IMG/VR virus record: IMGVR_UViG_3300021364_001294
Span: 1-33,796 of that record
Strand: one strand, 5' to 3'
Source of the DNA: a virus
DNA length: 33,796 nucleotides
The notes beneath the pieces are model-generated. The model saw only the letters and a program-made list of their open reading frames with translations. It was not told the DNA's origin and made no database searches. Positions 15,772 through 22,407 of this stretch are shown in pieces. Positions within the stretch are counted from its first letter, which is position 1. Each line of letters begins with the position of its first letter. The position numbers and the translations under genes are program-made.

Positions 15772-16231
15772 TACTGAACAACAACTTATAAATGGCGTAA
15801 TAAAACACGGTCCTGATATTTTAGAACACTGTGTTACTGATGCTGATGTTTCTAAATATCTAGAAATTATTGATAAAGAATTTCTAAACTATCCAAAACC
15901 AAAAACATCTATAAACAAAGACAATTGGTTTATGCCATATGAATATTCAACTATGGATATTGAAAAATATGTTAAGGAAATTTGTCCAAAAGAAAACATT
16001 GCAAGAGTAGAACACGAACTAGAATTATACAAACAAAGAAATTTATTTTCATTGCTGAAACAAATGAAATATATAGTAGATACACTTAGAAAACACAATA
16101 TTGTTTGGGGTGTAGGTAGAGGAAGTTCTGTAGCAAGTTATGTACTCTTTTTAATGGGGGTCCATAGGGTGGACAGTGTTAAATACAATATACCAATAAC
16201 AGAATTCTTCAAAGGAGAAAACAATGGGTAA
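15761..16231 (+). CDS. Orphan fragment resembling DNA polymerase III alpha (DnaE) palm region
   Basis: 156 residues. Residues 115-150 (VWGVGRGSSVASYVLFLMG, then KYNIPITEFFK) closely follow the DnaE/PolC segment GRGSAAGSLVAYLLG...DPLKY...FERFL, which lies just before the catalytic PDFDID motif. The catalytic aspartates are absent because the protein ends there. The N-terminal 110 residues are helical and charged, with no PHP domain motif. Similar short proteins occur in marine T4-like phages. It may bind DNA or dNTPs, or interfere with host polymerase III, but cannot polymerise DNA alone. The stop overlaps the next gene by 8 bases. Confidence 0.7.
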   Translation: MWTNTEQQLINGVIKHGPDILEHCVTDADVSKYLEIIDKEFLNYPKPKTSINKDNWFMPYEYSTMDIEKYVKEICPKENIARVEHELELYKQRNLFSLLKQMKYIVDTLRKHNIVWGVGRGSSVASYVLFLMGVHRVDSVKYNIPITEFFKGENNG

Positions 16232-16457
16232 AACAGTAAGAAGTATGCGTGGCAAAGAAATTGATATGGAAAAATTAAACCTTAAAAATGAATTGCTACC
16301 AGCAGTTGGAAATGCAAAAGTTAATGCACGTGGGGACGAACTAGGACCAGGTGGTAAAATTGTAAGAACTAGAGAAGAAGTTTTACAAGACTATTACAAA
16401 AAAAATCCTAGAGCAGTTAAAGAAGAAATCGTTAATCGCGGCAACAGCAAAAACTAA
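16224..16457 (+). CDS. Small conserved phage protein, unknown function
   Basis: 77 residues, basic, with no hydrophobic segment. It has a Gly/Asn-rich centre (NARGDELGPGGKIVRTREE) and a helical C-terminus (VLQDYYKKNP). Proteins of this pattern are common beside groES-like genes in marine T4-like phages, but no function is known to me. A GGAGAA ribosome binding site lies within the end of the preceding gene. The stop is 14 bases before the co-chaperonin gene, so the two are probably co-translated. Confidence 0.65.
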   Translation: MGKTVRSMRGKEIDMEKLNLKNELLPAVGNAKVNARGDELGPGGKIVRTREEVLQDYYKKNPRAVKEEIVNRGNSKN

Positions 16458-16471
16458 AGAAAGGGTGTTCA

Positions 16472-16864
16472 ATGATTAAAGGAAAAGTACGACCAATCCA
16501 CGGAGATGTTTTAGTTACAGATATGCATTTTGGTGAAACCAAAACAGCAGGCGGAATCATTATTCAATCTGATGATGCTAAAGCACACGGGGTAAAACCT
16601 AGATGGGGAAAAGTATATGCAAAAGGTAACGAAAATACTGATCCATATAATGTAGGTGATTGGATCCTTGTAGAACACGGTCGTTGGACAAGAAAAGTTG
16701 AAGTCGAAACAGATGAAGGTGAAAAAATAGAAATTCAAAAAGTTGAAGTTGAATCTATTTTAGCGTGGCAAACAGAAGCCCCATCGGACCTAGCATACTT
16801 TGGTCAAGAATACAGTGACGGTGCAACAGCAACATACGATCCTAGTATGTTTGTAAACAACTAG
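16472..16864 (+). CDS. groES: GroES-like co-chaperonin
   Basis: 130 residues with a GroES/Cpn10 fold. VRPIHGDVLV (residues 6-15) matches the first strand, and KTAGGIIIQSDDAKA (about 24-38) matches the mobile loop that binds GroEL. GKVYAKG and the later GDWILVEH match the core strands. T4 replaces GroES with gp31 to fold its major capsid protein; this phage protein keeps a recognisable GroES loop, so it probably caps the host GroEL to fold capsid or other phage proteins. The C-terminal 30 or so residues (DLAYFGQEYSDGATATYDPS) extend beyond the usual 95-100-residue GroES. Its 3' end overlaps the opposing gene by 4 bases. Confidence 0.88.
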   Translation: MIKGKVRPIHGDVLVTDMHFGETKTAGGIIIQSDDAKAHGVKPRWGKVYAKGNENTDPYNVGDWILVEHGRWTRKVEVETDEGEKIEIQKVEVESILAWQTEAPSDLAYFGQEYSDGATATYDPSMFVNN

Positions 16865-17097
16865 ATTGCTTTAGGAACTCCAAAAACATCAAGTTTATCT
16901 TCACGAACACAATATACAGTTTCGATAGGTTTTAACTGAAACTCTATCTGCATATCTCGTTTGATTGAACCAGCATTATAGCCTACATAGAATTGGCATT
17001 CTTCCACAGTTTCAAACTGTGGTTGCTGATACCAGAATACATCCTTGCTTCCGTCAGGATAGGTTCCCATCATTAATACTATTATGAACCATTTCAT
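16861..17097 (-). CDS. Small probably exported or membrane-anchored protein
   Basis: 78 residues. A short N-terminal hydrophobic run (MKWFIIVLMMG) could be a signal or anchor. The rest contains aromatic and acidic residues and two Cys (about positions 34 and 64), which could form a disulfide outside the cytoplasm. Similar small proteins with this N-terminus recur in marine myoviruses, with no known role. It is convergent with groES. The minus-strand gene at 17124-17312 lies directly upstream of it, so the two may form a small early operon. Confidence 0.6.
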   Translation of the reverse strand: MKWFIIVLMMGTYPDGSKDVFWYQQPQFETVEECQFYVGYNAGSIKRDMQIEFQLKPIETVYCVREDKLDVFGVPKAI

Positions 17098-17123
17098 AAC
17101 AGTATTTAGATAAAAACTAGCAG

Positions 17124-17312
17124 TTAATAACTGTATGCTTTTTCAGGACACAACCTAAACGTTAGAGCTTTTCTTGGTCCACGTGTTGTATTAATAGATA
17201 CTTCCCCTGATTTCGGATGAAATTCAATTTTTGTTATTCGTGCTTTATCATTGTGCTTTCCGACTAGTATTTCTTGTCCAACTTCGAGATTTAGTGAAAT
17301 ATTTTTGATCAT
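17124..17312 (-). CDS. Small protein of unknown function, probable KOW/SH3-like beta barrel
   Basis: 62 residues, basic, predicted mostly beta, with the run VGQEILVGKHNDKARITKIE resembling a small barrel or KOW-type fold. An AAAGGAG ribosome binding site lies 7 bases before the ATG on the minus strand, a good sign that this is a real gene. It reads away from the mazG promoter. No family is recognised. Confidence 0.6.
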   Translation of the reverse strand: MIKNISLNLEVGQEILVGKHNDKARITKIEFHPKSGEVSINTTRGPRKALTFRLCPEKAYSY

Positions 17313-17363
17313 AGGGTTTCTCCTTTTGAATAACGAATGTTATAAAAATATTTACCAGAACTC

Positions 17364-17392
17364 TTGACAGCAATAAACAGATAGTATATAAT
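17364..17392 (+). promoter_or_regulatory. Perfect sigma-70 consensus promoter
   Basis: TTGACA at 17364-17369 and TATAAT at 17387-17392 are separated by exactly 17 bases. This full consensus match points to strong early transcription by unmodified host polymerase. The expected start is near 17399, giving a short leader with AAAGGAG at 17405-17411 before the TTG of mazG. Confidence 0.85.
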
Positions 17393-17417
17393 ATATTATA
17401 AATTAAAGGAGTTTAAA

Positions 17418-17828
17418 TTGCAAGTAGATCTAAACAAATACAAAGAATTTGTAGAACAAGTTACATCAAAAGAAAGTAACCAATTGTCAGAACTGTTCTA
17501 TCGGGCAAAAGACATTGAGTCAAACAATCCCGATGTCAATGTAGCATTGCTACTAACAGGGGCAATTGGTATAGCATCAGAAGGAGGCGAATATGCAGAA
17601 ATTGTTAAAAAATGTATCTTCCAAGGTAAACCTATGGACGATGAAACTAAGTTTCATATTAAACGAGAACTTGGCGATATTATGTGGTATTGGATTAATA
17701 GTTGCCGGGCATTGGGTCTCGATCCTAATGAAGTCGTAGCAGAAAATGTAAACAAACTCAAAGCTCGTTATCCGGGTGGCGAGTTTGATGTGCATTACAG
17801 CGAAAATAGGAAGGACGGAGATCTCTAA
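17418..17828 (+). CDS. mazG: MazG-like nucleotide pyrophosphohydrolase
   Basis: 136 residues. The MazG metal-binding pattern is visible: acidic residues in SEGGEYAEIVKK, followed about 25 residues later by KRELGDIMWYW. Phage MazG enzymes hydrolyse (d)NTPs and are thought to tune nucleotide pools or stringent signalling during infection; the substrate here is not known. The start is TTG 17418, with AAAGGAG 6 bases upstream and a perfect early promoter before it, so this gene is probably expressed early. The next reading frame overlaps its 3' end. Confidence 0.88.
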   Translation: MQVDLNKYKEFVEQVTSKESNQLSELFYRAKDIESNNPDVNVALLLTGAIGIASEGGEYAEIVKKCIFQGKPMDDETKFHIKRELGDIMWYWINSCRALGLDPNEVVAENVNKLKARYPGGEFDVHYSENRKDGDL

Positions 17829-18198
17829 GAAGAAACCAGATAATGTAGCGGATAATCCAAATTCACTACCATATCCTACGAATGTCGGTGCTCCTGCATT
17901 TACAATTCCTGATGTGTTGAAGCATAAGAATGAGCGTGGTGTTAATGCTACTAATCATTTGGAAACACGATTTGATGAACTAAAACAAAAATATTTTGAA
18001 CTAGTAAAACTTGCAGAAGATACAGAATTAGTGTATAATGCAAAGTATGCTTTTATTCCTGTTGTGGGTAAAACATATCATCTATACATAGGTAGCGATG
18101 ATAAATTATTCTTAAGCATTATTGAACCCGAAAGAGTAACTTGGGATTGCAAGGGTAGTTTTAAATTTACAGCAGATAACGTATGGGAGAGAGTATGA
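17776..18198 (+). CDS. DUF2452-family protein
   Basis: A conserved family of unknown function, seen in bacteria and marine phages. The recognisable part runs from about residue 26 (NPNSLPYPTNVGAPAF) to the end, including GKTYHLYIGSDDKLFLSIIEP and a final WERV. The start is uncertain: in-frame GTG 17776, TTG 17785 and ATG 17788 lie inside mazG (GGGTGG is 8 bases before that ATG). Family similarity begins after about residue 17, where no ATG, GTG or TTG is present, only ATC 17821 with GGAAGG 6 bases upstream. The listed coordinates use the longest option. The stop overlaps the cupin start (ATGA). Confidence 0.75.
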   Translation: MASLMCITAKIGRTEISKKKPDNVADNPNSLPYPTNVGAPAFTIPDVLKHKNERGVNATNHLETRFDELKQKYFELVKLAEDTELVYNAKYAFIPVVGKTYHLYIGSDDKLFLSIIEPERVTWDCKGSFKFTADNVWERV

Positions 18199-18521
18199 AG
18201 TTTAAATATGCTAACATAGAAGGAACAGTGGTTAAAAACGATGACAGGTACATTGTCAAGGACAATACTGTGCTTAAAAATTTAGTTGTTAGTTCAACAA
18301 GATTAAATCCAAGAAAGAGCACAAGCGGACATAAACACGAAGGTCAAGAAGAAGTCTATATGTTTTTGGAAGGCAGTGGAACTATGGAACTTGATGATGT
18401 TACACACAATGTTGAAGCAGGCGATACTGTTCTAATTGAGGATGGTGTATTTCATAGAGTACACGCAGGTAATGAAGAACTTTATTTTGTTTGCGTATTC
18501 GACGGTCGGAGAAAATTTTGA
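18195..18521 (+). CDS. Small single-domain cupin
   Basis: 108 residues from ATG 18195, chosen over ATG 18183 because GGGAG lies 6 bases upstream and the overlap with the preceding stop is a compact ATGA. Cupin motif 1 is GHKHEGQEEVYMFLEGSG (His46, His48, Glu52/53), and motif 2 includes AGDTVLIEDGVFHRV (His87). All four usual metal ligands are present. Small cupins of this type include sugar-phosphate isomerases and metal-dependent binding proteins, and the sequence does not tell which. It overlaps the following cytidylyltransferase by 4 bases, suggesting they act in one surface-sugar or small-molecule pathway. Confidence 0.85.
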   Translation: MKFKYANIEGTVVKNDDRYIVKDNTVLKNLVVSSTRLNPRKSTSGHKHEGQEEVYMFLEGSGTMELDDVTHNVEAGDTVLIEDGVFHRVHAGNEELYFVCVFDGRRKF

Positions 18522-18928
18522 GAGTAGGCTTTACAGCATCGGCATTTGATCTGTTTCATAGCGGGCACGTCGCTATGCTAAAAGAAGCAAGATCAAACTG
18601 CGACTATATGATAGTTGGACTACAAACAGATCCTACACTAGATAGGCCAAATAAAAATAAACCAATTCAAAGTGTATTTGAAAGATATGTCCAATTAGAA
18701 GGTTGTAAGTATATAGATGAAATTATTCCCTACGCTACAGAACAAGATTTACTCGATATTTTTTTAACATATAAAATCGATGTAAGATTTATTGGTGAAG
18801 AATATCAATCAAAAGACTTCACCGGTAAGCAATTATGTCTTGACAAAGGTATAGAAATATACTACAATAGTAGACAACACTCATTTAGTACGAGTGGTTT
18901 ACGTAAAAGAATAAGTGAGGCAAAATGA
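18518..18928 (+). CDS. Cytidylyltransferase-family nucleotidyltransferase (TagD-like)
   Basis: 136 residues from TTG 18518, preferred because GGAG lies about 7 bases upstream and the start overlaps the cupin stop (TTGA). An alternative TTG at 18491 adds nine residues before the conserved strand. The HxGH motif is HSGH (residues 14-17), and the ISTS-like motif is FSTSGLRKRI (123-132). This matches glycerol-3-phosphate cytidylyltransferases and related enzymes that activate a phosphorylated alcohol or sugar with CTP or ATP. The true substrate is unknown. It may alter host envelope or nucleotide-sugar metabolism together with the cupin. Confidence 0.85.
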   Translation: MRVGFTASAFDLFHSGHVAMLKEARSNCDYMIVGLQTDPTLDRPNKNKPIQSVFERYVQLEGCKYIDEIIPYATEQDLLDIFLTYKIDVRFIGEEYQSKDFTGKQLCLDKGIEIYYNSRQHSFSTSGLRKRISEAK

Positions 18929-19101
18929 AAGTACCAGAAGGAATGAATAAAACAGGAATTACTACGTTGGGTGCAACAGGAATTACTCTTATGATTCTAC
19001 ATATCACAGGGTTTTTGACAGGATGGGCGTGGCCTATTCTCTATGTGCTTTGTATATTAACCGCTATCGGAAACGAAAGCACTAACAAACTGAGGCTGTA
19101 A
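18925..19101 (+). CDS. Small two-segment membrane protein
   Basis: 58 residues beginning at ATG 18925, which overlaps the preceding TGA (ATGA). Two hydrophobic segments are visible, at about residues 10-31 and 34-50, separated by a short GWAW turn, with a polar C-terminus. The stop TAA shares its last A with the ATG of the clamp loader gene (TAATG). It is too short to assign a function. Its tight coupling on both sides supports a real gene. Confidence 0.65.
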   Translation: MKVPEGMNKTGITTLGATGITLMILHITGFLTGWAWPILYVLCILTAIGNESTNKLRL

Positions 19102-20015
19102 TGAAAGAACTATGGGTAGAAAAGTATCGTCCTAAATCTTTGGACGGCTATGTTTTTAGAGATGAAAATCAACGAAAACAAGCAAAACTGTGGATCAAAG
19201 AAAAATCTATTCCACATTTGTTGTTTAGTGGTGCTGCCGGTATTGGTAAAACAACAATGGCAAAGATTCTAATTAATGAATTAGAAATTCCAGACTATGA
19301 CGTACTAGAACTTAACGCAAGTCGAACAAACAGTGTAGATGAAGTAAGAAACAAGATTACAAACTTTGTAATGATGATTCCTTTTGGTCCATTCAAGGTT
19401 GTGTTGCTAGATGAGGCAGACTACTTGAGTCCAAACGCACAAGCCGCACTGCGTGGTGTGATGGAAGAATATCATAGCACTGCACGTTTTATTCTTACTT
19501 GTAACTATCCTAACAGAATTATTCCTGCACTACACAGTAGATGTCAAGGCTATCATATTGAACGTATTGATCAAACAGAATTTACAGCAAGAGTAGCAAC
19601 TATTCTTGTAGAAGAACAAATTGATGTTGAATTAGAAACACTTGATTTGTATGTAAAAGCAACATATCCAGATTTGCGTAAATGTATCAATATGGTACAA
19701 CAGAATGTTAGCGAAGGTAAACTTCACGCTCCTAGCAAAGGCGATGAAGGAACTGCTGACTGGAAATTTGAAATGGTGGAACTATTTAAGGCAGGTAAAA
19801 TTACTGATGCAAGACAATTGCTATGTGGTAAATTACGTGCCGAAGAGATGGAAGAAGTATATCGTTGGTTGTATGATAATCTTTCAATCTTTGGTTCTGA
19901 AGAAAAACAAGACACGGCTGTCTTGATTATTAAACAGGGACTCGTGGATCATACATTGGTTGCTGATCCAGAAATTAATCTTGCTGCGGTGTTAATTAAA
20001 CTTGCAAGGTTATAG
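19101..20015 (+). CDS. 44: Sliding-clamp loader large subunit (T4 gp44-like)
   Basis: 304 residues, close to the 319 of T4 gp44. This AAA+ ATPase opens and loads the DNA polymerase processivity clamp. Motifs are the RFC-like opening WVEKYRPKSLDGY, Walker A GAAGIGKTT (residues 44-52), Walker B VVLLDEAD (about 101-108), sensor 1 ILTCNYPN and the SRC arginine-finger motif (about 152-154). A C-terminal helical collar follows. In T4 the clamp gene 45 and small subunit 62 lie next to it; here the next genes are a membrane protein and a ferredoxin, so the small subunit is either elsewhere or not recognisable. Confidence 0.94.
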   Translation: MKELWVEKYRPKSLDGYVFRDENQRKQAKLWIKEKSIPHLLFSGAAGIGKTTMAKILINELEIPDYDVLELNASRTNSVDEVRNKITNFVMMIPFGPFKVVLLDEADYLSPNAQAALRGVMEEYHSTARFILTCNYPNRIIPALHSRCQGYHIERIDQTEFTARVATILVEEQIDVELETLDLYVKATYPDLRKCINMVQQNVSEGKLHAPSKGDEGTADWKFEMVELFKAGKITDARQLLCGKLRAEEMEEVYRWLYDNLSIFGSEEKQDTAVLIIKQGLVDHTLVADPEINLAAVLIKLARL

Positions 20016-20264
20016 GTGAAGATAAGATATTATCATAAGATAGACGGTTGGAGATGGTTAGGATTCATATTAGCAATGGTAAGTGCTTTTACACTGAGCG
20101 GAGGAAATCCTAACGTCCAGTGGTTAGGATGGGCAGTTGCACTTATATCTTGTAGTATATGGATATGGATGGGAATAAAAGACAAAGATGTTCCAAGAGC
20201 ACTAATGGAATTAATGTATTTGTTATTAGCAATTCGAGGTGTATGGAATTGGGTAGGAGTATAA
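20016..20264 (+). CDS. Small membrane protein, three hydrophobic segments
   Basis: 82 residues from GTG 20016, immediately after the clamp-loader stop. Hydrophobic segments lie at about residues 13-30, 35-53 and 62-80; they are rich in Trp, with a central [11 protein letters not shown] loop. It resembles small conserved membrane proteins of marine phages, but I cannot name a family or transport activity. The next gene starts 1 base after its stop. Confidence 0.7.
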   Translation: MKIRYYHKIDGWRWLGFILAMVSAFTLSGGNPNVQWLGWAVALISCSIWIWMGIKDKDVPRALMELMYLLLAIRGVWNWVGV

Positions 20265-20265
20265 T

Positions 20266-20586
20266 ATGGCACACTTAGTAGATAGTAAATGTATAAATTG
20301 TAAACACACAACCTGTGTTGAAGTATGTCCAGTTGACTGTTTTTATGAAGGGCCTAATATGTTAGTAATCAATCCTGACGAATGTATAGATTGCGGAGTA
20401 TGTGTTCCAGAATGCCCAGAAGAAGCAATTTATCAGACTGATGATGTAAATGATAAGTGGTACAAACACAACGAATATTTTTCTAATGAGTGGCCTAATA
20501 TTACACAAGCACAAGATCCAATGCCAGGTTATGAAGAATTTTCTAATTCAACCGAAGACAAGATTAAATTGTTTAAGGCAAAGTAA
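20266..20586 (+). CDS. fdxA: 7Fe ferredoxin (FdxA type, one 3Fe-4S and one 4Fe-4S cluster)
   Basis: 106 residues matching bacterial FdxA over the full length. Cys9, Cys17 and Cys50 should bind the 3Fe-4S cluster; Cys21, Cys40, Cys43 and Cys46 the 4Fe-4S cluster. These are the same spacings as Azotobacter ferredoxin I, and even the extra Cys12 and Cys25 are kept. [18 protein letters not shown] and the WPNIT segment near the C-terminus are typical. It is a low-potential electron carrier; phage versions could keep host reductive reactions running or feed electrons to phage enzymes. It overlaps the dCMP deaminase start by 1 base. Confidence 0.95.
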   Translation: MAHLVDSKCINCKHTTCVEVCPVDCFYEGPNMLVINPDECIDCGVCVPECPEEAIYQTDDVNDKWYKHNEYFSNEWPNITQAQDPMPGYEEFSNSTEDKIKLFKAK

Positions 20587-20990
20587 TGAAACAAAAGTTT
20601 ATAGATGCTCATATGGATGTTGCTGAACGTTATGCACAACTAAGTTCAGCGAAGCGTTTACAAGTAGGTGCAATTGTTGTAAAGGACGATCGCATTATCT
20701 CTATTGGCTACAATGGTATGCCTAGTGGTTGGGATAATTGTTGTGAAGATGAAAATAATAAATCTAAGCCAGAGGTACTACACGCAGAAAGCAATGCTAT
20801 TGCGAAACTAGCACGTTCACCTGAAAGTGGTGAAGGTGCAAGTATCTTTATCACACACTCGCCTTGTATAGATTGTGCTAAATTAATCTATCAAAGTGGG
20901 ATCACTACAGTTTACTATAGAGACAATTATCGTAGCACAGACGGAATAGACTTTCTGTTTGCTAGTAACGTTAAAGTAGAAAAGGTGTAA
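20586..20990 (+). CDS. cd: Deoxycytidylate (dCMP) deaminase
   Basis: 134 residues. It converts dCMP to dUMP, feeding thymidylate synthesis, as T4 Cd does. The zinc site is complete: His66-Ala-Glu68 (HAE) and Pro93-Cys94-Ile-Asp-Cys97 (PCIDC). RLQVGAIVVKDDRIISIGYNGMPSG is the conserved substrate-binding front half. At 134 residues it is shorter than T4 Cd (193 residues), lacking the extra zinc-binding insert, and is more like compact bacterial and cyanophage forms. Its ATG overlaps the ferredoxin stop, and a strong hairpin follows its own stop. Confidence 0.92.
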   Translation: MKQKFIDAHMDVAERYAQLSSAKRLQVGAIVVKDDRIISIGYNGMPSGWDNCCEDENNKSKPEVLHAESNAIAKLARSPESGEGASIFITHSPCIDCAKLIYQSGITTVYYRDNYRSTDGIDFLFASNVKVEKV

Positions 20991-21006
20991 TGGGGCCGAA
21001 GCCCCA
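20991..21006. terminator. Bidirectional hairpin with UUCG/CGAA tetraloop
   Basis: TGGGGC-CGAA-GCCCCA forms a perfect 6-base-pair GC-rich stem. Read on the minus strand, the loop is UUCG closed by C-G, an unusually stable tetraloop. It lies between the convergent dCMP deaminase and phoH genes. No long T-run follows on either strand, so it may act partly as an RNA 3' end stabiliser. Confidence 0.75.
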
Positions 21007-21012
21007 CTACGT

Positions 21013-21723
21013 TTAGTCCTCTCCGTATATATTTAAAATTTCTTTTACCGCTTCGTGTCTTTCAATGTCTTGTTTACCAAAGTGTACAACATCGACATAT
21101 TGATGGTTTTCAAAACCGTTATACAGTTTAAGGAATTCTAATAACCCGTTACTACTTGGTCTATCTGCTTGATGTAGATCACCGGTTACAACCATCTTAC
21201 TTCCTTCACCTAATCTAGTTAACAACATCTTCATTTGACTGGGTGTTGCGTTTTGCATTTCATCTGCAATAATTACAGAGTTCTTAAATGTTCGACCACG
21301 CATATATGCAAGTGGTGCTATTTCTAATATCCCCTCTCTCAATTGTCTTTCAATTTCTCTCTGACAAAAGTTATCAGAGAACACATCAAATATCGGTCTA
21401 GTCCAAGGTGCCATTTTTTCATTAAGATCTCCTGGCAAAAACCCGTGTTGTTCATCTACCGATACAGCAGGTCTAGTTACAACAATTTTATCGACCAATC
21501 CTTCTTTAAATTCGTCAATAGCATATTGCACACCTAGTAAAGTTTTACCTGTTCCTGCTGGTCCTATAGCAAAAACAATATGTTTATCTGCAGAATTTAA
21601 CTTCTGCATATACAGTTCTTGCGTAGGATTTTTAGGAAATATTTGAGGTCTTTTACTTTTGTGTGAGTTAATGTTTACAACGTTGTTGTAGGCTGCTGCT
21701 TGTTGTTTGTGTTTTCTTTTCAT
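21013..21723 (-). CDS. phoH: PhoH-like ATPase
   Basis: 236 residues from ATG 21723; a GTG at 21768 would add 15 residues but has no good ribosome binding site, whereas GGAGG lies 12 bases before the ATG. The P-loop is GPAGTGKTLLG, Walker B is VIIADEMQN, and TGDLHQAD follows. PhoH proteins are widespread in marine phages and were first linked to phosphate starvation; the biochemical role is probably RNA-related ATPase or helicase activity, not settled. It stands alone on the minus strand, between the terminator hairpin and the divergent late promoter at 21862. Confidence 0.92.
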   Translation of the reverse strand: MKRKHKQQAAAYNNVVNINSHKSKRPQIFPKNPTQELYMQKLNSADKHIVFAIGPAGTGKTLLGVQYAIDEFKEGLVDKIVVTRPAVSVDEQHGFLPGDLNEKMAPWTRPIFDVFSDNFCQREIERQLREGILEIAPLAYMRGRTFKNSVIIADEMQNATPSQMKMLLTRLGEGSKMVVTGDLHQADRPSSNGLLEFLKLYNGFENHQYVDVVHFGKQDIERHEAVKEILNIYGED

Positions 21724-21769
21724 ATTAAGGACTTTCCTCCGTGCTTGAAATGGCCCAGGCACAGACACC

Positions 21770-21821
21770 TTAAATAATCAACAATGTAAAATCGTCCGTA
21801 CCCGAACATACTATTATTTAA
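21770..21821. repeat. Nine-base inverted repeat in the phoH/21886 intergenic region
   Basis: TTAAATAAT at 21770-21778 and its complement ATTATTTAA at 21813-21821 are 34 bases apart, in the 160-base gap between divergent genes. They could be divergent promoter elements or an operator. The same nonamer also occurs at 25614-25622, upstream of dnaJ. In AT-rich DNA this may be chance. Confidence 0.35.
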
Positions 21822-21861
21822 GTTCTGCGTAGAAAAATAATACTGTTAGTTTAAAATACGG

Positions 21862-21869
21862 CATAAATA
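21862..21869 (+). promoter_or_regulatory. T4-type late promoter box CATAAATA
   Basis: CATAAATA ends 16 bases before the ATG at 21886, with GGAGAAG between them as the ribosome binding site. It probably drives the block that ends in the lysis genes. Confidence 0.6.
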
Positions 21870-21885
21870 CATACGGAGAAGACAT

Positions 21886-22407
21886 ATGCCTACAGTAACA
21901 GAAATTATACAAAATATTGAACAGATTTATGAGTCTAATAATAGCCTTAATTTACTTAAGGATTTTGAAAGAGTAATAGATGAATTAGACTTATATGTGT
22001 ACGAAAATTGGCAAGACGGCGAATTATCGCAAGGTCCTGTAGAAGAACGTTACTTTGTAGAGTGTACGTTTATGTGGCCAAAAGAAAAAATGCCAGAACC
22101 TGCTGCTGCAAAGCGTTTAACAGAATATGGTTGTAAAGTAGGATTTGCAGAGAGTGTTCTTAAATCAGTAAGAAAGATAGAAACACCAGACGATATTAGA
22201 CCTGGCACAAGAAAAGGTAAAATAGATCATCAACCTATTTGGTTAGTAAAGATAAAAATGCCTAAGAGATTAATGAAGAATATTGATAGAGGTTATACTA
22301 ATCTTGACAGAAATAAAGTACAAGATGTTCTATCAACTATTCCACAAAACAATATAGAACCACCTGAAGCAGCCGCAGCAGAGGGGGAAGAAAATGCAGC
22401 AGAATAA
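21886..22407 (+). CDS. Conserved marine T4-like phage protein, unknown function
   Basis: 173 residues. The N-terminus is helical and acidic, the centre contains a mixed fold with the conserved-looking VECTFMWPKEKMPEP and QPIWLVKIKMPKRL segments, and the last 20 residues are Ala/Glu-rich and probably disordered. I recognise the pattern from marine T4-like phages but know no function. It has its own late promoter and a clear ribosome binding site. Its 3' end overlaps the next gene by 14 bases, suggesting the two proteins act together. Confidence 0.75.
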   Translation: MPTVTEIIQNIEQIYESNNSLNLLKDFERVIDELDLYVYENWQDGELSQGPVEERYFVECTFMWPKEKMPEPAAAKRLTEYGCKVGFAESVLKSVRKIETPDDIRPGTRKGKIDHQPIWLVKIKMPKRLMKNIDRGYTNLDRNKVQDVLSTIPQNNIEPPEAAAAEGEENAAE

